Translations under genes and position numbers: made by a program | Assembly (NCBI GenBank): GCA_965243105.1 | Contig: CBDEUC010000003.1 | Coordinates: forward strand, 930,001 to 994,000 | Reading direction: 5' to 3' | Source of the DNA: WLWS01 sp965243105 | GTDB taxonomy: Bacteria > Pseudomonadota > Gammaproteobacteria > Eutrophobiales > Eutrophobiaceae | DNA: 64,000 nt | Notes under the pieces: model-generated | Told to the model about the DNA's origin: nothing | What the model saw: the letters and a program-made list of their open reading frames with translations, nothing else | Database searches by the model: none | In this document: one piece after another, positions 52,129 through 59,256 of the stretch | Numbering within the stretch: position 1 is the first letter of the stretch | How the letters are laid out: each line of letters starts with the position of its first letter

Positions 52129-53169
52129 ATGAAAATAGTACTCGCCACGGATGCCTGGGCACCGCAAGTTAATGGTGTCGTTCGCACCTATCAGAACGTT
52201 TGTAAATACCTTGAAAGCATTGGCAACGATGTCGAAGTTATCCATCCAGACCTGTTTCGCACGGTGCCCTTACCGACTTACCCGGATATCAGGCTGGCAG
52301 TATTTCCCGGCCAGAAAGTGGCCGAGATAATCGAGAGCAGCTACGCTGATGCACTGCATATCGCCACCGAGGGGCCAATTGGTTTTGCAGCTCGAAGCTA
52401 TTGCCTGAAACACGGCCTGCCCTTTACTACCTCTTTTCACACGCGCTTTCCGGAATACATCAGGTTGCGTGCGCCGGTACCGCTGGCCCTGTCCTATGCC
52501 ATGGTGCGTCGTTTTCATGAACCGGCAGTACGAACACTCTCACCCACCGACTCACAGAGTCGTGCCCTGAAAGAGCGTGGCTTTAAAAATGTTGAGACCT
52601 GGTGCCGTGGTGTGGACACCACGATTTTCAAACCATGGGGCAAAAACCTTTTTGATTTACCACGCCCCATATTCGCCTACATGGGACGTGTCGCGGTTGA
52701 AAAAAATATAGAGTCTTTCCTTAAACTGGATTTACCCGGCAGCAAGGTTGTTATTGGGGATGGTCCCGATCTTGGAAAGCTGCAAAAGCGCTATGACGAC
52801 GTGCACTTTACCGGTATGAAGCATGGCAGGGAACTCGCCGAGAATGTCTCCTCAGCGGATGTCTTCGTGTTTCCAAGCCTGACTGACACCTATGGTGTTG
52901 TCATGCTGGAAGCCATGGCCTGTGGTTTGCCTGTCGCTGCCTTCCCCGTGCAGGGACCGATCGACGTTGTGAAAAACGGCGTGACCGGTGTGCTGGATAA
53001 TGATCTTGGAAAAGCAGCTATCGCCGCCTGCAAGTTGAACTCCGAGGACTGTATTGATTTCGCTTCAAAGCGTACCTGGCGTGAAACAGCACAGACCTTT
53101 GTCAGGCACCTGCAGCCACTGCACAACGAAAGGATCTATGCCGGTCACCGCTTTTCAGTAGAGTGCTAA
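52129..53169 (+). CDS. Glycosyltransferase family 4 (GT-B) protein
   Basis: 346 residues. GT-B features: N-terminal VLATDAWAPQVNGVVRTYQNVCKYLE, FTTSFHTRFPEYIRLRAP, linker CRGVDTTIFKPWG, C-terminal FAYMGRVAVEKNIESFLKLDLPGSKVVIGDGP and the nucleotide-sugar EX7E-like segment FPSLTDTYGVVMLEAMACGLPVAAFPVQGP. This wording is that of the MgtA/Sqd2-like branch that glycosylates lipids such as diacylglycerol. It is tightly coupled to the LpxH-type gene, so a glycolipid pathway step is likely. Substrate and sugar are inferred only. Confidence 0.87.
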   Translation: MKIVLATDAWAPQVNGVVRTYQNVCKYLESIGNDVEVIHPDLFRTVPLPTYPDIRLAVFPGQKVAEIIESSYADALHIATEGPIGFAARSYCLKHGLPFTTSFHTRFPEYIRLRAPVPLALSYAMVRRFHEPAVRTLSPTDSQSRALKERGFKNVETWCRGVDTTIFKPWGKNLFDLPRPIFAYMGRVAVEKNIESFLKLDLPGSKVVIGDGPDLGKLQKRYDDVHFTGMKHGRELAENVSSADVFVFPSLTDTYGVVMLEAMACGLPVAAFPVQGPIDVVKNGVTGVLDNDLGKAAIAACKLNSEDCIDFASKRTWRETAQTFVRHLQPLHNERIYAGHRFSVEC

Positions 53170-53182
53170 GGCACTAAAGCTA

Positions 53183-54049
53183 TCAGGCCGGTTTCTCTCC
53201 AAGCGAGGTTGCCTTACGAGTATTGCCGTGGGCACTGTGTGGAGTACGCAGCACGCCATCGACAGATTTTTCCAGTTCGCGGATTTCATCCGCCAGCTTC
53301 ACCGCGGCTCTCAGGGTTTCATGCCCGGCAGCAACGAGAGGTACGTATCGCTCCGCTTCCTTGACCATGAAGCAGCCCTTCGTGGTTAACTTTGCCACTG
53401 ACTCTACAATACCCAGCGCGGCGATTGCCTTGGCGACCGAATAAGGGTTTGCAAACTGTGTCGCGGCAACCACGTCTTCTGCCTCTGCCACCAGCCGCGG
53501 CATCTCCAGTGTTTCCCCGAGCTTGATCTCGGACACCACCTTGTCCAGCGCGACCTGTAAAAAACGCGTGACGCCGGTGACCGCGTGCACCTTGATCACG
53601 TCGGCATTAAAGAGACTCATCTCGCTTGGGTCGAGGAACTCGCGCCGTGCACCGATCATGGGATCGCAGGGTAAAACGATAAAGCCCTGGTTATCAGCAA
53701 CCTTGAAAATCTTGTTGCCATCATCGTCCTTGCCTATGAAGGCTTTTTTCGAAGGGCCGTCGGAAAGCGTGATCGAGGCAAGACCTTTTTCAGAAAAAGT
53801 ATCGCGCGCCTGGGTCGGACCCGGTAATGCCGCATTGGGGCTGCTGATAATAACAATGTCGGGTTCATATCCAATGATATCTTCCACGATCGCTGAGCAG
53901 GATTCCGGGTCCAGCTTGGCACCACTCGTATAACCACGTACTTCAAGGTCGTCGCGGTCTGCTCGCTCATCAAGAATAAGATCAAGCAGGGGTGCGGCCC
54001 CGATACAACCAAACTTTGCAACTGCAATCTTTACAATACCTTCGGACAT
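53183..54049 (-). CDS. Homologue of archaeal F420-dependent methylenetetrahydromethanopterin dehydrogenase (Mtd)
   Basis: 288 residues, close to the 275-280 of archaeal Mtd. Family segments are readable along the whole length: IAVAKFGCIGAAPLLDLILDERADRDDL at 7-35, SGAKLDPE, ISSPNAALPGPTQARD, CDPMIGARREFLDPSEMSLFNADVIKV at 128-154, FANPYSVAKAIAALGI, GCFMVKEAERYVPLVAAGHE and ELEKSVDG. The archaeal enzyme exchanges hydride between F420 and methenyl/methylene-tetrahydromethanopterin. Finding it in an apparent gammaproteobacterium, in one operon with an F420-type luciferase-like oxidoreductase, is remarkable. It ends 13 bases from the convergent glycosyltransferase. Homology is confident from recall of the family; cofactor and substrate here are inferred. 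Confidence 0.82.
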   Translation of the reverse strand: MSEGIVKIAVAKFGCIGAAPLLDLILDERADRDDLEVRGYTSGAKLDPESCSAIVEDIIGYEPDIVIISSPNAALPGPTQARDTFSEKGLASITLSDGPSKKAFIGKDDDGNKIFKVADNQGFIVLPCDPMIGARREFLDPSEMSLFNADVIKVHAVTGVTRFLQVALDKVVSEIKLGETLEMPRLVAEAEDVVAATQFANPYSVAKAIAALGIVESVAKLTTKGCFMVKEAERYVPLVAAGHETLRAAVKLADEIRELEKSVDGVLRTPHSAHGNTRKATSLGEKPA

Positions 54050-54073
54050 ACCTATCTCCGTTTTTAAATCAGT

Positions 54074-54472
54074 TTATCTTTCAGGGTGGATGATATACGT
54101 GCTAATAAGGCCGTTCTCCAGTTCCACCCAACCAAAAAACGGCAATGCTTCACCTTCTTTTCCTACTACGTTTGCACGAAAGGCTCCAGACTTGCCGTCA
54201 CAAACGACTGCATGCACCTTGTGCTTGAAACCGATTGCCTGCATTTCGCCAATACGTGCTGCAAGAAAATCCTCGATAGCCTGGCGTCCCTTCAAGGTAT
54301 CTACGTTCCTCCTGCTATGACCATCATGTTCCCATACCTGCGTGTGTATCCATTCGGCGTCTTCATTAAAGGCCCGGGCGGCACTGCTGGCATCAGCACT
54401 GTCGATATTATCGAAATAGGTATGCTGCAAAAGCCTGAGCAGGCCATCGCTATCAAGCAAAGACGCGCTCAC
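54074..54472 (-). CDS. NTF2-fold (SnoaL-like) protein
   Basis: About 132 residues from the GTG at 54472, which has GGAAG 9 bases upstream; a TTG at 54487 would overlap the previous gene by 11 bases. One NTF2 domain: DGLLRLLQHTYFDNIDSADASSAARAFNEDAEWIHTQ, KGRQAIEDFLAARIG, then strands HKVHAVVCDGKSGAFRANVVG and LPFFGWVELENGLISTYIIHPE. It stands between the luciferase-like and Mtd-like genes (4 and 24 base gaps), so it likely binds or acts on the same substrate. Cytosolic; no signal. Confidence 0.8.
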   Translation of the reverse strand: MSASLLDSDGLLRLLQHTYFDNIDSADASSAARAFNEDAEWIHTQVWEHDGHSRRNVDTLKGRQAIEDFLAARIGEMQAIGFKHKVHAVVCDGKSGAFRANVVGKEGEALPFFGWVELENGLISTYIIHPER

Positions 54473-54476
54473 GCTA

Positions 54477-55514
54477 TCAGCTTCCAAGAACTTCCATCAG
54501 TACGGGCAGGGCCTCGGGTTGTGTCACCGAGCAGATCATCGTCTTTATATAATCGCCCTGTGCCAGCCATTTTTCCGCACGGGCTTGTATGTCCTTTTTG
54601 GTTCCAACCAGCGCAATCTCGTCCACCAGTTCATCTGGAATAAGCATCGTGGCCTCTTCCTTGTTACCGGCAAGGTAAAGATCCTGGATTTCCCCGGCGA
54701 CGTCTGCATAACCCATCTTTGAGGCAAAATCCTTGTAGAAATTCTTTTTCTTTGAACCCATGCCACCGATATAGAGTGCCAGGAACTGCTTGATTGGAAG
54801 ACGGCACGCGTCAATGTCATCACCCATCTGCACGGTCACAAAAGGCGCAATATCAAAATCAGCAAAGGATTTTCCATTGCCTGCGATTGCAAATCCTTTC
54901 TCCACATCTTTTGTGATGAGATCAATCTTGTCAGGACTCATGAACACCGGGAAAACACCGTCTGCCACTTCCCCGGAAAGACGCATGCCCGCAGGAGTAA
55001 ATGAAGCGGTGTATATCGGCGTATTTTCTTCTGCGCTGAGGATGGACTTGAGGGGTTTACCCATGCCAATGGAGCCCGGGCCCTTGTAGGGAAGCTGGTA
55101 TATCTCACCGTCATAGCTCACCGGCCCCTGGCGCGCAAAAATTTCCCTGACAATTTCTATGCACTCTCGCATGCGCTGCAACGGCTGGTCATAACCAACA
55201 CCGTGCCAGCCTTCGACGACCTGTGGACCCGATGCGCCAAGCCCGAGAATAAATCGACCACCGGACAGTTGTGACATGCTCATTGCAGTCATGGCAGTGT
55301 TGGCAGGTGTTCTTGCCGGTGTTTGCATAATGGCAGTACCGACCTTTAACTTGCTTGTTTGTGCAAGGATCCAGGATGCCACGGTGACCGCGTCAGACCC
55401 GTAGGCCTCAGCAATCCACACCGAGTCCACACCCATGGCTTCCGCCTGGAGAATAAGATCCATTGGCGGGGCCAGGGTCTTTCCCGAGTATCCAAGAAGT
55501 AGTCCTAGTTTCAT
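54477..55514 (-). CDS. Luciferase-like (LLM) F420-type oxidoreductase
   Basis: 345 residues, a bacterial-luciferase TIM barrel. Segments fit the LLM class that uses F420 (MDLILQAEAMGVDSVWIAEAYGSDAVTVASWILAQTSKLKVGTAI, SGGRFILGLGASGPQVVEGWHG, VREIFARQGPVSYDG, IYTASFTPAGMRLSGEVADGVFPV). Archaeal Mer (methylenetetrahydromethanopterin reductase) is a distant member of this family. FMN use cannot be excluded from sequence alone. It follows tgt by 3 bases and is followed by NTF2-fold and Mtd-like genes; the pairing with Mtd favours F420. Confidence 0.85.
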   Translation of the reverse strand: MKLGLLLGYSGKTLAPPMDLILQAEAMGVDSVWIAEAYGSDAVTVASWILAQTSKLKVGTAIMQTPARTPANTAMTAMSMSQLSGGRFILGLGASGPQVVEGWHGVGYDQPLQRMRECIEIVREIFARQGPVSYDGEIYQLPYKGPGSIGMGKPLKSILSAEENTPIYTASFTPAGMRLSGEVADGVFPVFMSPDKIDLITKDVEKGFAIAGNGKSFADFDIAPFVTVQMGDDIDACRLPIKQFLALYIGGMGSKKKNFYKDFASKMGYADVAGEIQDLYLAGNKEEATMLIPDELVDEIALVGTKKDIQARAEKWLAQGDYIKTMICSVTQPEALPVLMEVLGS

Positions 55515-55517
55515 TTA

Positions 55518-56636
55518 TCAGCTCACGTTTCGTTTTCTCGTCGCAGATCTTGATGAATAGAAATCATCCACAAAACCATCGAAATTATTAGCCTCTATCG
55601 CTTCTCGCATACCGGCCATCAGCGAATGGTAATAATGTATGTTGTGCAAGGTATTGAGTCGCGCCCCGAGGATTTCAACTGTCTTGTCCAGGTGATGCAG
55701 GTAGGCCCTTGAGTAATTCCTGCAGGTGTAACAGTCACAGTTCTCGTCCAGGGGCCTGTCACTGTTCCGGTGCACAGCGTTCCTGATCTTTATAACACCA
55801 GTTGATGTAAAAAGATAACCATTACGGGCATTGCGGGTGGGCATGACACAGTCAAACATGTCTATACCCTGGCTCACGCCTTCCACCAGGTCTTCAGGTG
55901 TTCCGACACCCATCAGGTAGCGTGGCTTATCGCTCGGCATCAGGGCAGCCGTGAACTTCAGCATGCGGTCCATTTCCTCGATGGGTTCTCCCACTGACAG
56001 GCCACCGATGGCATAGCCGGGAAAATCAATCTCCATGAGACCTTTTAACGAGGCTTCCCGTAACTCCTCGTACATTCCGCCCTGGATGATGCCAAACAGT
56101 GCACCTGCATGGTCACCGTGGGCCTCCTTGCTTCTCAATGCCCAGCGTAAGGACAGCTGCATCGAGTCTTCAGCTTCCTTTTCGCTCGCCGGGTAAGGCG
56201 TACACTCATCGAATATCATGACGATATCGGAATCCAGGCTGTGCTGAACGGAAATAGCCTCCTCGGGACCGAGAAACACCTTTGAGCCATCCACGGGAGA
56301 TCGAAAGTGCGCACCTTCTTCGGTGATTTTTCTCGAGTCCGCCAGGCTGAATACCTGGAAGCCACCGGAGTCCGTCAGGATCGGCCATTGCCAGTTCATG
56401 AACCCATGAAGGCCACCGTGCTGCTCAATAATTTCCGTTCCGGGTCGAAGCATCAGGTGAAAGGTATTTCCGAGAATGATCTGGCTACCCAGTTCCCGCA
56501 GCTCTTCCGGGGTCATGGCCTTGACCGTGCCATAGGTTCCCACGGGCATGAATACCGGGGTCTCCACCACGCCGCGAGGAAAAGTCATGCGCCCGCGTCG
56601 CGCCTTACCGTCGGTGTTTAACAGGTCAAAATTCAT
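55518..56636 (-). CDS. tgt: Queuine tRNA-ribosyltransferase (TGT)
   Basis: 372 residues from the ATG at 56636; the frame is open to 56669 but the family starts near FDLLNTDGKARRGRM. Diagnostic motifs: LRPGTEIIEQHGGLHGFMNW, ILTDSGGFQVFSL (catalytic Asp region), DECTPYP, GGLSVGEP, GVGTPEDLVEGVSQGIDMFDCVMPTRNARNG (nucleophile Asp), and the zinc site CDCYTCRNYSRAYLHHL. It exchanges guanine-34 for preQ1 in tRNAs with GUN anticodons. It normally precedes yajC-secDF in gammaproteobacteria; here an LLM oxidoreductase follows after 3 bases instead. A palindromic repeat separates it from queA. Confidence 0.96.
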   Translation of the reverse strand: MNFDLLNTDGKARRGRMTFPRGVVETPVFMPVGTYGTVKAMTPEELRELGSQIILGNTFHLMLRPGTEIIEQHGGLHGFMNWQWPILTDSGGFQVFSLADSRKITEEGAHFRSPVDGSKVFLGPEEAISVQHSLDSDIVMIFDECTPYPASEKEAEDSMQLSLRWALRSKEAHGDHAGALFGIIQGGMYEELREASLKGLMEIDFPGYAIGGLSVGEPIEEMDRMLKFTAALMPSDKPRYLMGVGTPEDLVEGVSQGIDMFDCVMPTRNARNGYLFTSTGVIKIRNAVHRNSDRPLDENCDCYTCRNYSRAYLHHLDKTVEILGARLNTLHNIHYYHSLMAGMREAIEANNFDGFVDDFYSSRSATRKRNVS

Positions 56637-56672
56637 GATTCTGCTATTTCCTCGACCCAAAAGCTTCACTGA

Positions 56673-56776
56673 ACATGTGCATCAAACAGAAAAGCGGACT
56701 CTCAGTGGCAGGGAGGCCACTGAGAAGCGTACATGGACGTATTAACAGCGGGTCCGCGTTCTGTTGATGGACATGT
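56673..56776. repeat. Folded palindromic repeat element, copy 2
   Basis: Outer arms CATCAAACAGAA (56680-56691) and TTCTGTTGATG (56759-56769), flanked by ACATGT on both sides; inner hairpin CTCAGTGGC (56701-56709) with GCCACTGAG (56716-56724). The stretch GAAGCGTACATGGACGTATT and the following bases match copy 1 at 7089-7129 with few changes, while the inner stem differs with compensating changes. It sits between queA and tgt. Confidence 0.8.
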
Positions 56777-56838
56777 TGTCCTGGGATCAATGACATATTC
56801 TGAATCCAGCGCTTCTTTTCTTAAACAAACAGCTTTGC

Positions 56839-57858
56839 TTATCCAATGAACATCGCATCGCCATAACTAAAAAACCGGTACTTTTCATCGACAGCATGCC
56901 GATAAGCATTCAGCACATTCTCCCTGCCCGCAAAGGCACTGACAAGCATCAGCAGCGTTGATTCCGGCAGGTGAAAGTTCGTCAACAGCGCGTCCACCAC
57001 CTGGAACTCGTAGCCGGGATAAATAAAGATATCCGTATCACCCTGGAAGGGCTGCACTTCGCCCTCGATACAGGCGGACTCCAGGCAACGCACTGCTGTC
57101 GTGCCCACGGCGATCACGCGACCACCCTTTGCCCGTGCCGTGCGCACCTTTTCGCACAGGGCCTCGTTTACCTCGTACCACTCGCTGTGCATCCTGTGCT
57201 CTTCGATTTCCTCGCAGCGAACCGGTTGAAAGGTTCCCGCGGCCACGTGCAGGGTCACAAAACCGCTTTGCACCCCCTTGCTGTCAAGTGTCTCGATTAA
57301 TTCATTGGTGAAGTGCAGGCCCGCGGTGGGCGCGGCTACTGCGCCCGGGTGCCGGGCGTAAACTGTCTGGTAACGTTCCCTGTCTTCAGCATCGTCTTCC
57401 CTGGTAATGTAGGGCGGCAGCGGTACATGGCCAAGCTGCTCGAGTTTCTCCACCAGCTCGCCTTCATCAACAAGCTCCAGTTCAAAGAATTCATCTCGCC
57501 TGCCCCGTACCAGCAGCTGTGAACCATCCTCGAGCACAAGTCGGGAACCCGCCCTCGGGGTTTTACTGGCTTTCACCTGGCACAACATGGATCGCTCATC
57601 CAGTAGTCGTTCCAGCAGGATTTCAACCTTGCCACCTGACTCCTTCCTGCCGAATAATCGCGCCGGTACCACGCGCGTATTGTTAAAGACAAGCAGGTCA
57701 TTGGGGAAGAGCATCGACTCGATGTCCAGGAACATGCAGTCGCGGTAATTGCTGCTATTCCGGTCAAGACAAAGCAGTCGACTATCCCCACGCTTTTGCG
57801 GCGGGTGCTGAGCAATAAGGTTTTCCGGGAGGTGGTATTGGAAATCGTTTAGCCTCAT
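56839..57858 (-). CDS. queA: S-adenosylmethionine:tRNA ribosyltransferase-isomerase
   Basis: 339 residues from the ATG at 57858, whose product starts MRLNDFQYHLPENLIAQHPPQKRGDSRLL as in known QueA; six more codons are open upstream. Other family marks are LLVFNNTRVVPARLFGRKESGGKVEILLER, VPLPPYITREDDAEDRERYQTVYARHPGAVAAPTAGLHFT, TLHVAAGTFQPVR and the end VDEKYRFFSYGDAMFIG. It converts preQ1 in tRNA to epoxyqueuosine and works after Tgt. The pair is typical of gammaproteobacteria; the repeat element lies in the unusually long 200-base gap between them. Confidence 0.96.
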   Translation of the reverse strand: MRLNDFQYHLPENLIAQHPPQKRGDSRLLCLDRNSSNYRDCMFLDIESMLFPNDLLVFNNTRVVPARLFGRKESGGKVEILLERLLDERSMLCQVKASKTPRAGSRLVLEDGSQLLVRGRRDEFFELELVDEGELVEKLEQLGHVPLPPYITREDDAEDRERYQTVYARHPGAVAAPTAGLHFTNELIETLDSKGVQSGFVTLHVAAGTFQPVRCEEIEEHRMHSEWYEVNEALCEKVRTARAKGGRVIAVGTTAVRCLESACIEGEVQPFQGDTDIFIYPGYEFQVVDALLTNFHLPESTLLMLVSAFAGRENVLNAYRHAVDEKYRFFSYGDAMFIG

Positions 57859-57978
57859 GCGCCGCGATGGTAGCAAATTAGCTGATACTCAACATGGAGA
57901 GTTTTGATATTTGCCGGGCCGGGTTGGCTTACCCAGGCGCGGGCCTTACGCAGCTAATGAATGTCCATGTATTGGACA

Positions 57979-59088
57979 CTAGCTATGCCATATTTGTGCT
58001 TCTGCAATAATCCTTACCAGCTGCGCCTGGTTACGGGTCCCCGTCTTGTCGAAAATCCTGTGTAACTGGGTACGTACTGTCGAGACCTTGACTCCCTTGT
58101 GTTCGGCGATTTGTGCCGGTGTAAATCCTGAATAGATGTAACCGGCAATAGCCGCTTCTGCGACAGTCAGCCCAAGTAGATCCTGGAGAAACAGGGTATC
58201 GACCTGTCGGTCCTGCAGTGTTTGGTGAACGAATATTCCAACCAGGTCCCCGTCAGTTTTAAATGCATGTTGGTTGCTATCTATTGGAAATATCATCAGG
58301 CGATAGGTATCAGGGCCGCTTGAACCTGCAACGTTCATAATGAAAGACCCCAGGTGTCGTATTTTTTTAAACACCGCTTGCATCTCTTCACTCGTGGTCC
58401 GTCTTGTACACGAAAGCAGGCCCTGGGAAATCACCAGCCCGTCCGCCTTCTTGAGAATTGTTTCAGCAAGTAAATTTTGAAACACCGGCCTCCCATCAGT
58501 TGAGCAAACAATGGCTGCAGTGTTGGTCATTGCTAACAGGCGTTCCAGTAAGCTATTTTGTCTCTCTCCGCGGCACAGCTTTTCATGGATATCAAAGGCG
58601 CGTTTCAGGTGTGCAACCAGTTCAGACATTGAGTGTTTGTCTGCCTGGCTAAAACGCTGGCTGGTAAATGGTCGGGAAATGGCAACTGCCTTGGTTGAAG
58701 CCGGCGTGCCTGCAATCGAACCGCTTAATTGCTGCCCACAATCCGCCGGTTTCAGAATATCATTATAGAAATCAGTTTTTTTCAACTGCGTGTCGCTGAT
58801 GTGCTCCTCGCCAATGATGACGGACTGCTTTGGCCAGTTGCGACGCGCTATCTGGTACCAGATATCACCATCAAGAAAATACTCTTCCATGTATCGCTTC
58901 TGAATTTCTTCGGGGTTTCGTACGTGGACGTGAATATCGCTTTTGGGAAAGAAATGATTGTGGCACATCAGTACACAAACACTGGCGTCGTAGTAGTCAG
59001 CGATATTGTTCAGCACAGCGTCCCACTGCGAACTATCCATGGACGCATCGTAAATTTTTTCTATCAACTCGCTAGATAACAGGGTCAT
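57979..59088 (-). CDS. LuxR-type (FixJ/NarL-fold HTH) transcriptional regulator
   Basis: 369 residues. The C-terminal LuxR HTH is clear (LLGLTVAEAAIAGYIYSGFTPAQIAEHKGVKVSTVRTQLHRIFDKTGTRNQAQLVRII, residues about 308-364). The N-terminal 300 residues contain a PAS/GAF-like region (LAMTNTAAIVCSTDGRPVFQNLLAETIL) common in solitary LuxR regulators of this size. No receiver phosphorylation site. It is divergent from the giant secreted protein gene, with a 20-base palindrome 41 bases from its own start and a CRP-type site between the two genes, so it probably controls itself and perhaps its neighbour. Confidence 0.9.
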   Translation of the reverse strand: MTLLSSELIEKIYDASMDSSQWDAVLNNIADYYDASVCVLMCHNHFFPKSDIHVHVRNPEEIQKRYMEEYFLDGDIWYQIARRNWPKQSVIIGEEHISDTQLKKTDFYNDILKPADCGQQLSGSIAGTPASTKAVAISRPFTSQRFSQADKHSMSELVAHLKRAFDIHEKLCRGERQNSLLERLLAMTNTAAIVCSTDGRPVFQNLLAETILKKADGLVISQGLLSCTRRTTSEEMQAVFKKIRHLGSFIMNVAGSSGPDTYRLMIFPIDSNQHAFKTDGDLVGIFVHQTLQDRQVDTLFLQDLLGLTVAEAAIAGYIYSGFTPAQIAEHKGVKVSTVRTQLHRIFDKTGTRNQAQLVRIIAEAQIWHS

Positions 59089-59129
59089 TTTCGAAGCCTG
59101 TGAAAGTCCTCAAAAGTGGACCATGGCAA

Positions 59130-59149
59130 CGTACATCATTTGATGTACG
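59130..59149. promoter_or_regulatory. Palindromic operator candidate
   Basis: CGTACATCA-TT-TGATGTACG is a perfect 9-bp inverted repeat with a 2-base centre. Length and symmetry fit a LuxR/FixJ-type dimer site. It lies 41 bases upstream of the LuxR gene start and about 107 bases upstream of the giant gene. Confidence 0.55.
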
Positions 59150-59165
59150 ACTTGAGTGTAAAGGC

Positions 59166-59181
59166 TGTGATAAGCTTCACA
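59166..59181. promoter_or_regulatory. Perfect CRP/Vfr-type binding site
   Basis: TGTGA-TAAGCT-TCACA has both half-sites of the E. coli CRP consensus with the correct 6-base spacer, extended by one more paired base on each side. It is 75 bases before the giant gene's start and 78 from the LuxR gene's start, well placed to activate one or both. Confidence 0.65.
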
Positions 59182-59256
59182 GAAACAAGAACAAGCCACT
59201 GATTTCGGTAATAATTATTCTCAACAATAAAGAACGTATTGGCGATTAAGTTCAAG

